A stretch of DNA of 64,000 nt, taken from NCBI GenBank assembly GCA_963709325.1, contig CAVPVV010000003.1, positions 1,302,001 to 1,366,000 on the forward strand, given 5' to 3'. The first letter of the stretch is position 1. Every line of letters starts with the position of its first letter. Shown piece after piece: positions 33,485-42,438 of the stretch. Source of the stretch: VFZN01 sp963709325 (GTDB lineage: Bacteria; Acidobacteriota; Vicinamibacteria; Vicinamibacterales; UBA2999). The position numbers and the translations under genes were made by a program. A model generated the notes under the pieces. The model did not search any database, was not told where the DNA came from, and worked only from the letters and a program-made list of their open reading frames with translations.

Positions 33485-34758
33485 TGGTCCGCCTGCGGCT
33501 CGAACCAGCCGATCGTCCGGTTGGAGGGCGCGAAGACCGTCCGCACGATGTCCAGCACCTCGGCCGGGGTGACCGCCGCGAGCCGCTGGCCGAGCGTCAG
33601 CGCATCACGCCAGGATCCGATCGTCTCGAAGTACCCGAGCTGATGCGCGATGTCGGTGACGCCGTCCATGTCGAACACGAACCGCGCCCGGAGCTGGGCC
33701 TTGGCCTTCTCCACCTCGGGATCGGTGATCCCGTCGCGCATCAGCCGATCCAGCTCGTCGAGCACCGCATCCTCGACTGCCGCCAGCGTGCGTTCTGCGG
33801 AGACCGTGACGCTGATCGAGTAGAGGAAGGGTTGGGCGGTCGGAAGCAGGGCGCCGTGAACCGACGACGCGAGTCCGCCGTCCACCAGTCGCCGATACAG
33901 GCGTGAACTGCGCTGCGGCCGCGACACCCTGCCCGCCGACCAGATGTTCAGCCCGGCGCCGCCGCTCAGCACGGCGTCAGCCACCAATAACGGGAAGAAC
34001 CCGGCGTCGCCAAACGCCGGCGAGTGGTACACGGCCTTCCAGTAGGCCGTGTTCCCTTCCTTGCGGAGGATGACGCGCCGCTCCGCATCCTGCTTCGGCT
34101 CGATGGCGGTTCGACGGGCCGGTGTGCCTCGCGAGTGAATTCCGCCGAACTCGCGCTCCGCCCTCCGTAGCACATCGTCGGTCTCGACGTCGCCGACGAT
34201 GACGAGGGTCGCATTGGCGGGCGTGTAGTAGCGCTTGTAGTGGCCGTACAGGTCCTCCCTGGTCATCACCTCGAGGTCCGACTGCCACCCGATGGTCGGA
34301 TGTCGGTAGGGATGCACCTTGAAGGCTGTCGCCGTGACGTCCATGTCGAGCAGCTGCTCCGGATCGTTCTCACCGCCCTGCAGCTCGGAGATGATGACCG
34401 TCCGCTCCGACTCGCACTCCCCCGGGTCGTAGACGCAGCGGTCCATGCGCTCGGCTTCGATGAACAGCATCCGGTCGAGCGCGTCGGTAGAGGCCGTCTC
34501 GAGGTAGGTGGTCTGGTCGATCCAGGTGTAGCCGTTCCAGCTGCCGCCGAACTGCTCGATGATGCCTTTCACCTGATCGCGCGGGATGTTGGTGGTGCCC
34601 TTGAAGTTCATGTGCTCGACCCAGTGCGAGACACCGGTCAGTCCCGACCCCTCGTCACCGGATCCGACGCGATACCAGCACCAGACCGAGGCCAGCGGCG
34701 CGCCATGCACTTCCTGCACCAGCACCTTCAGGCCGTTATCCAGGAACGTTTCACGCAC
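33475..34758 (-). CDS. M16-family zinc metallopeptidase (active subunit)
   Basis: Carries the inverted zinc motif HWVEH near residue 45 (in SHWVEHMNFKGTTNIP) and a downstream glutamate-rich segment ERTVIISELQGGEND that supplies the second metal glutamate. Length about 427 residues fits one M16 chain. With the inactive partner downstream (overlapping genes), the two probably form a heterodimer. GTG 34758 is chosen because homology begins at VRETFLDNGLKVL; a longer frame from ATG 34809 reads through heptad-repeat DNA. Confidence 0.88.
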   Translation of the reverse strand: MRETFLDNGLKVLVQEVHGAPLASVWCWYRVGSGDEGSGLTGVSHWVEHMNFKGTTNIPRDQVKGIIEQFGGSWNGYTWIDQTTYLETASTDALDRMLFIEAERMDRCVYDPGECESERTVIISELQGGENDPEQLLDMDVTATAFKVHPYRHPTIGWQSDLEVMTREDLYGHYKRYYTPANATLVIVGDVETDDVLRRAEREFGGIHSRGTPARRTAIEPKQDAERRVILRKEGNTAYWKAVYHSPAFGDAGFFPLLVADAVLSGGAGLNIWSAGRVSRPQRSSRLYRRLVDGGLASSVHGALLPTAQPFLYSISVTVSAERTLAAVEDAVLDELDRLMRDGITDPEVEKAKAQLRARFVFDMDGVTDIAHQLGYFETIGSWRDALTLGQRLAAVTPAEVLDIVRTVFAPSNRTIGWFEPQADQCR

Positions 34759-34764
34759 CTGCGA

Positions 34765-34808
34765 TGCCTTGCTTCCGATTCCCGCCTCCCGACTCGCGAC
34801 TCCCGGCA
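34765..34808 (-). repeat. GGGAGTC-type heptads ahead of the M16 gene
   Basis: On the minus strand the units read GGGAGTC, GCGAGTC, GGGAGGC, GGGAATC, GGAAGCA. They form the leader of the M16 gene and could be translated if ATG 34809 were the start. Confidence 0.6.
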
Positions 34809-34858
34809 TGGCACGATCCTGTCTCGCGGGACCGACCCATTACAATAGGCGGTACGCC

Positions 34859-37652
34859 ATGGCTGAGTGGAAGGACACGTGTAATCTGCCGCGAACCAGC
34901 TTCTCGATGAAGGCCAACCTCCAGACGGCCGAGCCGGAGGCCATCGCCCGATGGGACGCCATGGATCTTTATGGGCAGATTCGGTCGGCGCGGAAGGGCG
35001 CGAAGCGCTACCTCTTGCACGACGGGCCGCCCTACGCGAACGGTGAGATCCACCTCGGCACTGCCCTGAACAAGATCCTGAAGGACATGGTGGTGAAGTC
35101 CCACAACATGCTGGGCTTCGACGCGCCGTATCTCCCTGGATGGGACTGCCATGGACTCCCTATCGAGCTGAAAGTCGACCGCGAGCTCGGACCGAAGAAG
35201 CGCGAGATGAGCATCGCGGACTTCCGCCGAGCCTGCCGCGCCTACGCGGAGAAGTACGTGGACGTTCAGCGACGCGGCTTCAAGCGGCTCGGCATCCTCG
35301 GGGTGTGGGACGACCCGTACAAGACGATGGCGTTCCCTTACCAGGCGGCCATCGTCCGGGCGCTCGGGAAGTTCGTCGAGCAGGACATGGTCTACAAGGG
35401 CAAGAAGCCGGTGCACTGGTGCACGCACTGCCGAACCGCGCTGGCCGAGGCCGAGGTCGAGTACGAGCCGCACACGTCGCCCTCGATCTACGTCGAGTTT
35501 CCGCTCGCCGAATCGAGCCAGGCCGAACTGGCGAGGCGGCTGCCCGCGCTCGCCAGTCGGACGGTGTCGGTGCTGATCTGGACGACGACACCGTGGACCA
35601 TCCCGTCCAACCTGGCGATCGCGTTTCACCCGGAGTTCCGCTACGCGGCCTACGACGTGAGCGGAACGGCGGTGATTGTTGCCAGGGATCTTGCCGCTAC
35701 GGTGGCGCAGAAGACCGGCCGCGCGTTCGGTGAGCCGCTCGTGGAGTTCGACGGCACGGCGATGGAGCGCCTCAACTTCCGCCACCCGCTGTACGACCGC
35801 GATTCGGTGGGTGTGCTCGGCGACTACGTGACACTCGAAGCGGGCACCGGAGCGGTCCACACGGCCCCCGGCCATGGCGCCGACGACTACAACACCGGCG
35901 TGAAGTACGGCCTGGAAATCTACGCACCGCTCGACGCAGGAGGTCACTTCGTCGAGACCGTCGGCCTCTTCGGCGGCCTGCAGGTGTTCGACGCCAATCC
36001 CAAGGTTGAAGCGGCGCTTCGGGAGCGCGGCCGGCTCTGGCATCGCGAGGACTACGACCACTCCTATCCACACTGCTGGCGCTGCCACAACCCGGTGATC
36101 TTCCTCGCCACCGCGCAGTGGTTCATCGCCATGGACGCCAAGAACCTGCGGGCGCGGGCGCTCGAGGAGATCCGCGGTCGCGTCCGGTGGATCCCGTCGT
36201 GGGGACAGGCACGCATCGAGGGCATGGTCGCGAACCGGCCCGACTGGTGCATCTCGCGCCAGCGGGCCTGGGGTGTGCCGATCCCGGCGATGGACTGCAC
36301 CAGCTGCGGCACGGCGCTGCTGACGACCGAGCTGGTCGAGCAGGCTGCGAAGGTGTTCGACGAGTACGGCGCCGATGCGTGGTACGAGCGTCCGATCGAG
36401 GAGTTCGTTCCCGCCGGGCTCGCCTGCCCATCGTGCCAGGGCACGTCGTTCGAGCGCGAGAAAAACATCCTCGACGTCTGGTTCGACTCGGGCTCGAGCC
36501 ACGAGGCGGTACTGCCGTTCCGCAAGGACCATCACTGGCCCGCGGACATCTACCTCGAGGGGAGCGACCAGCACCGGGGCTGGTTCCACAGCTCGCTGCT
36601 CGTCGGCATCGGCACGCGCGGCCGGGCGCCGTTCGATCAGGTGCTCACGCATGGGTTCCTGGTCGACGAGCAGGGCCGCAAGATGTCGAAGTCGCTCGGA
36701 AACTTCGTCGCGCTCGAGGACGTGATCAGCCAGAGCGGCTCGGAGATCCTGCGGCTCTGGGTTTCGATGGTGGACTACCGCGAGGACATGCGGCTTGGGA
36801 AGGAGATCCTCGCGCGCACCGTCGAGGCCTACCGTAAGATTCGCAACGTGATTCGCGTTCTGGTCGCGAACCTCTACGACTTCGACCCGGCCCTCGACGC
36901 GGTGCCGGTCGAGCGGATGCAGGAGATCGATCGCTGGGCCTTAGCGAAGTTCGCCGATTGCACGGACAGGATCGTCAAGGCCTACGACGACTACGATTAC
37001 CCGGCGATCTTCCAGATCGCCAACACGTTCATCACGGTGGACCTGAGCGCGTTCTACGTGGACGTGACCAAGGACCGGATGTACACCTTCGGCGCCAAGT
37101 CCGAGGCCCGCCGCTCGGGACAAACCGCGATGCTCGCTATCGTGGACGGGATCGCCAGGCTGCTCGCCCCCGTGCTGTCGGTGACCATGGACGAACTGTG
37201 GCGCACGCTGCCTGGCACCGCGGGCCGCCTCCGTTCACATGGCGGTTTTCCCGATGGGCGAAGAAGTCGCGCCGTACCGCGACCCGGAGCTGCTGGCCCG
37301 CTGGGCGACGCTGGCCGCGGTCCGCGACGAGGTGAACCTGGCGCTGGAACAGAAGCGCAAGGACCAGATCATCAAGGCCAACCTTTCGGCGCAGGCCCGG
37401 CTCGAAGCCGGGGGCGACGAAGGGCGGCTGCTGGCCCGGTACCGGGACTTCCTGCCGACGCTCTTCGGCGTGTCCCACGTCGAGCTGACCGAGGGCACCG
37501 CGGACGCCCCGCGGCGGGTCACCGTCGAACGTGCCGACGGGGTCAAGTGCGAACGCTGCTGGCGTGTGGTGCCCGAGGTGAGCCGCGAGTCCGGAACGGA
37601 AGGGCTGTGCCCGCGCTGCGTGGGTGCGCTGGCGCCCGCCGCGCACGCATGA
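34859..37652 (+). CDS. ileS: Isoleucyl-tRNA synthetase, interrupted by a one-base insertion
   Basis: Charges tRNA-Ile with isoleucine. Class I motifs are present: HLGT at residues 65-68 (variant of HIGH, inside PYANGEIHLGTALNKILKD), the editing domain with DYVTLEAGTGAVHTAPGHG, and KMSKS at 608-612. The frame breaks at 37222-37224 where an extra G turns GCGGCC into GCGGGCC. The second frame continues HMAVFPMGEEVAPYRD and the zinc-binding C-terminus CERCW...CPRC. Removing one G restores 930 residues, the normal length. An unrelated open frame runs on from the first part into lspA and is a shadow. Sequencing error is likely, as the gene is essential. Confidence 0.92.
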
Positions 37653-38152
37653 GCGGTCTGCTTCGCGAACGGCGGTTCGAGCTGCTGATCGTCGTTCTCG
37701 TCGTCGTCCTGGACCAGCTCACGAAGGTGCTGGTCGGACGCGCCCTCGAGCTGCACGAAAGTGTGGACGTCGTGCCCGGCTTCCTGAGCCTGACCCGCGT
37801 CCACAACACCGGGGCGGCGTTCGGGATGCTGAACGGAGTGGATTTCGCGTTCAAGGCGGTGGTGATGTCGCTGGTCGCGCTGGCCGCGCTCGGCGGCGTC
37901 GGCTGGTACGCGTCGAGCGTGCCGCTGTCCGACGTGCTGGCGCGGGCCGGCATCGCCAGCGTGGTCGGGGGCGCCATCGGCAACCTGATCGATCGCGCGA
38001 CTGCCGGGTACGTCCTCGATTTCGTGGACGCATACTGGAATGGATGGCATTTCTGGGCATTCAACGTCGCCGACGCGGCCATCACGATCGGCGTGGGCCT
38101 GATGATTCTCGATATTCTGGGGGTGGGGCGCCGTGCATCCAATCCTGTTTAG
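37649..38152 (+). CDS. lspA: Lipoprotein signal peptidase II
   Basis: The membrane aspartic protease that removes lipoprotein signal peptides. Four helices and the two catalytic aspartates are visible in NLIDRATAGYVLDFVD and FNVADAAITIG, plus VHNTGAAFGML. The ATG overlaps the ileS TGA (ATGA), the classic ileS-lspA arrangement. Confidence 0.95.
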   Translation: MSGLLRERRFELLIVVLVVVLDQLTKVLVGRALELHESVDVVPGFLSLTRVHNTGAAFGMLNGVDFAFKAVVMSLVALAALGGVGWYASSVPLSDVLARAGIASVVGGAIGNLIDRATAGYVLDFVDAYWNGWHFWAFNVADAAITIGVGLMILDILGVGRRASNPV

Positions 38153-38954
38153 CCTCGGACCGCTCACCATCTACTCGTACGGAGTGCTGCTCGCCGCGGC
38201 GTACCTGATCGGCCTCGGCATGGCCGTGCGCCGGGCCCGCGCCGCCGGCCTCGACGGCAACCGGGTGCTCGATCTCGGCATCTGGGTGATCATCGCCGCG
38301 CTCGTCGGCGCCAAGGCGCTGCTCTTCTTCGTGGACTTCCGCCAGTTCACGAGCAGCTGGGCCGAGTTCACGACGCTCCTGCGATCGGGCGGCGTTTTCT
38401 ACGGCGGCCTGATTGCGGCGGTAGTCGTCTGCATCTACCAGCTGCGCAAACACCAGCTGCCGCTCTGGACCTCCGCGGATCTATTCGCGCCCGGCATCGC
38501 CCTTGGCTACATGGTCGGGCGCCTGGGCTGCCTGATGGCCGGCTGCTGCTACGGGCGGCCGACCGACGTGTCCTGGGCGATCACTTTCACCGACCCGGCG
38601 GCCAACCTGAACGTCGGCACCCCGCTCAACGTGCCCCTGCACCCGACGCAGATCTACGAGTCGTTCGCCGGCCTGGTGATCTTCCTCATCCTGATGGCCC
38701 TGGAGCGCCGCGGCCGGCAGTTCTCGGGGCGGACTTTCTGGATGTTCGTGCTGCTCTACGCGATTTCGAGGTTCTTCATCGAGTTCTATCGCGGCGACGA
38801 ACGCGGCTTCATGTTCAACGCGGTCTCCACGTCACAGGCGATCTCGATCATCCTGGCCCCGCTGGCGCTCTTCATGCTCTGGTATCTGTCCCGTCCGGAG
38901 CAGCCGCTCGCGCCGGAGGCGCCGCGCGGGCCGCGGAAGCCGCGGTTTGCTTGA
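38133..38954 (+). CDS. lgt: Prolipoprotein diacylglyceryl transferase
   Basis: Transfers diacylglycerol to the lipobox cysteine. The protein of 273 residues has seven helices and the Lgt signature GRLGCLMAGCCYGRP, followed by HPTQIYES and SRFFIEFYRGDERG. The GTG start lies inside the end of lspA (20-base overlap), so the two maturation enzymes are coupled. The TGA stop is the first codon of a heptad element. Confidence 0.95.
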   Translation: MHPILFSLGPLTIYSYGVLLAAAYLIGLGMAVRRARAAGLDGNRVLDLGIWVIIAALVGAKALLFFVDFRQFTSSWAEFTTLLRSGGVFYGGLIAAVVVCIYQLRKHQLPLWTSADLFAPGIALGYMVGRLGCLMAGCCYGRPTDVSWAITFTDPAANLNVGTPLNVPLHPTQIYESFAGLVIFLILMALERRGRQFSGRTFWMFVLLYAISRFFIEFYRGDERGFMFNAVSTSQAISIILAPLALFMLWYLSRPEQPLAPEAPRGPRKPRFA

Positions 38955-38985
38955 GGTCTCGGGGTCTTGGGTCTTGAGGGCTTGA
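38952..38985. repeat. TGAGGTCT element joining lgt stop to the rluD start
   Basis: The lgt TGA begins TGAGGTCTCGGGGTC, then TTGGGTC and TTGAGGGC units. Both possible TTG starts of the next gene (38967 and 38982) lie in it, as at prfA-prmC. Confidence 0.65.
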
Positions 38986-39974
38986 CCCGCCAGACATTCA
39001 CGGTGCCTCCCGAGGCCGAAGGGGAGCGCCTGGATCGGTACCTCGCCTCCGAGATCCCGAACTACTCCAGGTCGCAGATCCAGCGGCTGATCGACGAGGG
39101 CCACGTCGTCTGTTCGCGCGTCAAGCACACCAAGGCCAACGTGCAGCTGCGCGAAGGCGACGAGATTGCCATCACACTCCCAGAGCCGGCGGCAGCCGCG
39201 CCGGCCGCCCAGGACATTCCGCTCGACGTCCTCTTCGACGATCCCGACATCGTCGTCGTCAACAAGCCGGCGGGCATGGTCGTGCATCCGGCCGCCGGCA
39301 ATCCGGACGGCACCCTGGTCAACGCGCTCCTGCACCATGTGAAGGACCTGAGCGGCATCGGCGGGAAGATTCGTCCCGGAATCGTGCACCGGCTCGACAA
39401 GGGAACGAGCGGCGTCATGGTGGTGGCCAAGAACGACATCGCGCACCAGGAGCTCGCCCGGCAGTTCCACGATCGCGAGGTCGAGAAGGAGTACATCGCG
39501 CTGGTGTGGGGACTGGTTCAACAGCGAAAGCGGATTGAAGCGGCGATCGGCCGCGACCCGAAGCACCGACAGAAGATGTCAACGCGCGCCAGCCGGGCGC
39601 GGGAAGCGGTGACGCGGGTCACTTGGGCGCGGGATCTCCGCGGGCTGACGTTGTGCAGGATCGCGATCTACACCGGTCGCACCCACCAGATTCGCGTCCA
39701 CATGAGCGCCATCGGGCACCCCATCGTCGGAGACGCGCTCTATGGCGGCGTCCACCGCCGTGTGCCGCACCAGTTCCGGGTCGTGCAATCGCTGACTCGC
39801 CCGTTCCTTCACGCCGAGCGGCTCACATTCACCCACCCACGGACCCACGAGCGCATGACCTTCGTCGCGCCGCTCGCCGCCGATCTCGAGGCGATCGTCC
39901 ACGCCGTTGCGCCGCCGGAATTGGCGGACAAGATCTTTGCACCGGCGGCGGTGCCAGACGCGAACGAGGCGTAA
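38967..39974 (+). CDS. rluD: 23S rRNA pseudouridine synthase, RluD-like
   Basis: Converts uridines in helix 69-type rRNA sites to pseudouridine. An N-terminal S4 domain (RLDRYLASEIPNYSRSQIQRLIDEGHV) precedes the catalytic core with HRLDKGTSGVMVVAKN, where the aspartate is the nucleophile, and TGRTHQIRVHMSAIGHPIVGD. The start is uncertain between TTG 38967 and TTG 38982, both in repeat DNA; no ATG is close. Paralogues RluA/RluC are possible. Confidence 0.9.
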   Translation: MGLEGLTRQTFTVPPEAEGERLDRYLASEIPNYSRSQIQRLIDEGHVVCSRVKHTKANVQLREGDEIAITLPEPAAAAPAAQDIPLDVLFDDPDIVVVNKPAGMVVHPAAGNPDGTLVNALLHHVKDLSGIGGKIRPGIVHRLDKGTSGVMVVAKNDIAHQELARQFHDREVEKEYIALVWGLVQQRKRIEAAIGRDPKHRQKMSTRASRAREAVTRVTWARDLRGLTLCRIAIYTGRTHQIRVHMSAIGHPIVGDALYGGVHRRVPHQFRVVQSLTRPFLHAERLTFTHPRTHERMTFVAPLAADLEAIVHAVAPPELADKIFAPAAVPDANEA

Positions 39975-39975
39975 A

Positions 39976-40003
39976 GAGGTCTGGAGCGTGAAGCCTGGAG
40001 CCT
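39976..40003. repeat. Four heptads between rluD and the minus-strand gene
   Basis: GAGGTCT, GGAGCGT, GAAGCCT and GGAGCCT follow directly after the rluD stop, and the last unit contains two of three bases of the convergent gene's TAG stop (40002-40004). Confidence 0.6.
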
Positions 40004-40550
40004 ACTTCTTCGGACGCTCCACGCTCACCAGGCGCGACTCGTAGAACGTGACGTCGATCTCGTCGCCGGCCCTGAGCGCGTTCAACTGCGACTTGTCGGT
40101 CACCGCCATCGCGCGCTCGACGCCGTCGCTGGTTCGGACCATCAGCGAGGGCGCCGCGGCGTCCACCGAGGTGATCTTGGCGCGGATGGTGCGCTCGCGC
40201 ATCGTCTCGGAGCCCGGCTTGTCGTCCTTGCGGCGCACCGTCGTGGTCGGCGTACCCGAGGGTGCCGGAGAACCGGGGCGAGCGAGCCGCACGGCGATGG
40301 CTTCGAAGTAGCGCGCCGACACGATGTCTCCCACTTTCAGCGTATTGAAGCCCTCCATCTCGGGCGGGGCGGTAACGTGCAGGCGCGAGCCGGCCGCGGT
40401 CTTGAGCGTGACGACGCGGCTGGCCTTGTCGACCGCCTCGATCGTGGCGGTGACCACCTTCGGTTCGGATTCGTAGATGGCTTTCTGGGCCCAAAGGCCC
40501 ATACCAGCGAAGACTGCGACCGCCGCCGCCAGCATCATCACTCGACGCAT
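40002..40550 (-). CDS. Exported two-module protein of the paralogous family also at 44961 and 47291
   Basis: A signal peptide is followed by two beta-rich modules: VVTATIEAVDKASRVVTLKTAAG...LKVGDIVSARYFEAIAVRL, then TIRAKITSVDAAAPSLMVRTSDG...LRAGDEIDVTFYESRLVSV. The same double module appears in the proteins at 44961 and at the N-terminus of the one at 48990, so this is a family of small periplasmic or surface proteins I cannot name. ATG 40550 is chosen by AGGAGG eight bases upstream. Confidence 0.75.
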   Translation of the reverse strand: MRRVMMLAAAVAVFAGMGLWAQKAIYESEPKVVTATIEAVDKASRVVTLKTAAGSRLHVTAPPEMEGFNTLKVGDIVSARYFEAIAVRLARPGSPAPSGTPTTTVRRKDDKPGSETMRERTIRAKITSVDAAAPSLMVRTSDGVERAMAVTDKSQLNALRAGDEIDVTFYESRLVSVERPKK

Positions 40551-40596
40551 GACTGTGTCCTCCTCATCGGTGCCGCCATAGAATAAACCGCGCATC

Positions 40597-41637
40597 GTGA
40601 CCGTCGAGCCCCATCGCCTCGCGCGCGCCAGCCTCCTGGCCGCGTTCGTTCTCGCGCTCGGCGCGGCGCCGGCGCTCGCCCAGAAGACCGACTCGATCAC
40701 GCTGCTGAACGGCGACCGGATCACCTGCGAGATCAAGCTGCTCGACAAGGGACGCATCCAGGTGAGTACCGACGACCTGGGCACCATATACGTCGAGTGG
40801 GACAAGGTCGCCTCGGTGACCGCCAACCGCACCTTTCGTGTCGTGACCTCCAGCGGCCTCCGTCTGCTCGGGCGCCTGGCCACATTGGAGACCGACCACC
40901 TCGCTATTGTCCAGGATACGGGCCCGGTCTCCGTGGACCGGCTGGATGTCGTATACATCGCTCCAATCGACCGGGGTTTCTGGCGCGGGCTGGACGGAAA
41001 CGTCGACGTCGGGCTCAGCTACACCAAGTCGAGCGGCATCGCCCAGGTGAACGTCGACATCGGCGCGACGTACCGGCGCCCCAACGGCCAGGTAACGGCC
41101 TCGGCCAGCAGCTATGTGACCGTTGACGACGACGGCAACGACACCTCCCGGTATGCGCTCGGACTGGCTGGATTCCGTAACTCCCGGCAGCACTCGCTCT
41201 GGCTCCTCCAGGGCGGAGTCATGAGCAATCCGGACCTCGGATACGACCTGCGCAGCACCGTCAGCGGGGGCATGGGGCGCTACCTAGTTCGGTCCAACCA
41301 ATCGATCCTGGCGGTTGGGGGGGGCCTGTCCACCAGCAGCGAGGTGCCACTCGAGGGCGCGACGACGCAGGAGCTCGAGGCCATGCTCGCGGTTCGGCAG
41401 TCCTACTTCACGTACGACCGGCCGAAGACCGATATCGCGCTGTCGGCCGACGTGTACCCCAGCCTGTCTTCCTGGGGCCGTGTGCGCATCGAGTTCGAAG
41501 GGCGCGCCAAACGCGAAATCGTCAAGGACTTTTCGATTGGCTTCTCGATGTACGACAGTTACGACAGCAGGCCGCCGACAGAAGGCGCTCGGAAGAACGA
41601 CGTCGGCCTCAGCCTGACGATCGGCTGGACGTTCTAA
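40597..41637 (+). CDS. DUF481-type outer-membrane beta-barrel protein
   Basis: A 346-residue exported protein (leader ends APALAQ). The first part has LLNGDRITCEIKLLDKGRIQVSTDDLGTIYVEWDKV, a small domain seen ahead of DUF481; the rest alternates aromatic strands and ends in IGWTF, a C-terminal phenylalanine typical of outer-membrane barrels. Role unknown. A perfect GC hairpin follows the stop. Confidence 0.8.
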   Translation: MTVEPHRLARASLLAAFVLALGAAPALAQKTDSITLLNGDRITCEIKLLDKGRIQVSTDDLGTIYVEWDKVASVTANRTFRVVTSSGLRLLGRLATLETDHLAIVQDTGPVSVDRLDVVYIAPIDRGFWRGLDGNVDVGLSYTKSSGIAQVNVDIGATYRRPNGQVTASASSYVTVDDDGNDTSRYALGLAGFRNSRQHSLWLLQGGVMSNPDLGYDLRSTVSGGMGRYLVRSNQSILAVGGGLSTSSEVPLEGATTQELEAMLAVRQSYFTYDRPKTDIALSADVYPSLSSWGRVRIEFEGRAKREIVKDFSIGFSMYDSYDSRPPTEGARKNDVGLSLTIGWTF

Positions 41638-41638
41638 C

Positions 41639-41662
41639 GGGCGGGCTGACGGACGCCCGCCC
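41639..41662 (+). terminator. GC hairpin after the DUF481 gene
   Basis: GGGCGGGC and GCCCGCCC form a perfect 8-bp stem with loop TGACGGAC, two bases after the stop codon. It runs directly into AAGGC heptads and not into a T-run. Confidence 0.45.
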
Positions 41663-41710
41663 AAAGGCAAAAGGCAAAAGGCAAAAGGCAAAAGGCAGAA
41701 GGCAGAAGGC
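41663..41710 (+). repeat. AAAAGGC/AGAAGGC heptads, array A
   Basis: One partial, four AAAAGGC and two AGAAGGC units in exact 7-base phase. GCAC-based 8-base units (GCACCCGT, GCACCTCT, GCACTCGC, GCACCTCT) follow up to 41752. Together with 42395-42433 they bracket the minus-strand gene as inverted repeats. Confidence 0.9.
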
Positions 41711-41752
41711 AAGTGCCTTCCTGCACCCGTGCACCTCTGCACTCGCGCACCT

Positions 41753-42388
41753 CTACTTCTTCTGCTCCAGTTTCAACTCGTTGAGCCGCACGGGCTCGCT
41801 CGAGTAGTTCTCGATCTCGATCGAGTTCTTCTTCTTGTCGAACGAGATCTGCGTCGCGTAGGCGAGACGCCCTTCGCCCTTGCCGTCCTTGCCGAACCGC
41901 ATCTCGAACAGCGAGAACGGGTAATCCACCGTGCGCGGCTGATTGCGCGCCTCCTGGAAGCCGATGACTCGCGGAGTGATGATCACGATGCGACGGCCGC
42001 CGTTCTCCATCGGGAAGCTCATCGCGTAGCGGATGTCGGTGCCGAGCCGCATTACGTTGTTCGGGTCCGGGCCCATGTAGCCGGGGAACCGGAACTTGCC
42101 GAGCTCCGGCTGCTTCTCGAGCTCGCGCACGAGACCGTCCTGCTTCTTCTCGAGGAACGTGTCGATGAGTCGCTGCCGCTGCGACGGGTTCGACCAGCCG
42201 TCGATGTCGATCTGGATCGTCTGGTTGGCGCCGGTGGCCACGTTGCTCATGTTCAGCGCCCAGCCGGTGATCCGCACCTTGTCGGTGGCACTCGGTGCCT
42301 GCGACGGCTGTCCCTGCGCGGGGCTGGTCGCCATCCATGTCAGGGCGACCAGCGCCATGGCGATGGCCGTGATCGACAGCTTCTTCAT
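41753..42388 (-). CDS. Secreted protein of unknown function
   Basis: A 211-residue protein with a signal peptide cut near PAQG. The rest has no domain I recognise; notable are the LNMSNVATGANQTIQIDIDGWSN region and RRIVIITPRVIGF. AGGAGG-like purines before the ATG lie at the edge of the flanking AAGGC heptad array. Function unknown. Confidence 0.75.
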   Translation of the reverse strand: MKKLSITAIAMALVALTWMATSPAQGQPSQAPSATDKVRITGWALNMSNVATGANQTIQIDIDGWSNPSQRQRLIDTFLEKKQDGLVRELEKQPELGKFRFPGYMGPDPNNVMRLGTDIRYAMSFPMENGGRRIVIITPRVIGFQEARNQPRTVDYPFSLFEMRFGKDGKGEGRLAYATQISFDKKKNSIEIENYSSEPVRLNELKLEQKK

Positions 42389-42394
42389 GCCTCC

Positions 42395-42433
42395 CCCTTC
42401 TGCCTTCTGCCTTCTGCCTTCTGCCTTTTGCCC
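42395..42433. repeat. GCCTTCT heptads, array B
   Basis: Three GCCTTCT and one GCCTTTT in phase, the reverse complement of array A. It ends six bases before the start codon on the minus strand and merges with the purine-rich ribosome site. Confidence 0.9.
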
Positions 42434-42438
42434 CGTGC

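Noticed and set aside
34586..38152. A single 1188-residue frame that seems to fuse ileS to lspA
   Set aside because: The middle portion (about 37225-37648) is Arg/Pro/Gly-rich with no homology, while the true IleRS tail is in the other frame. It results from the one-base insertion.
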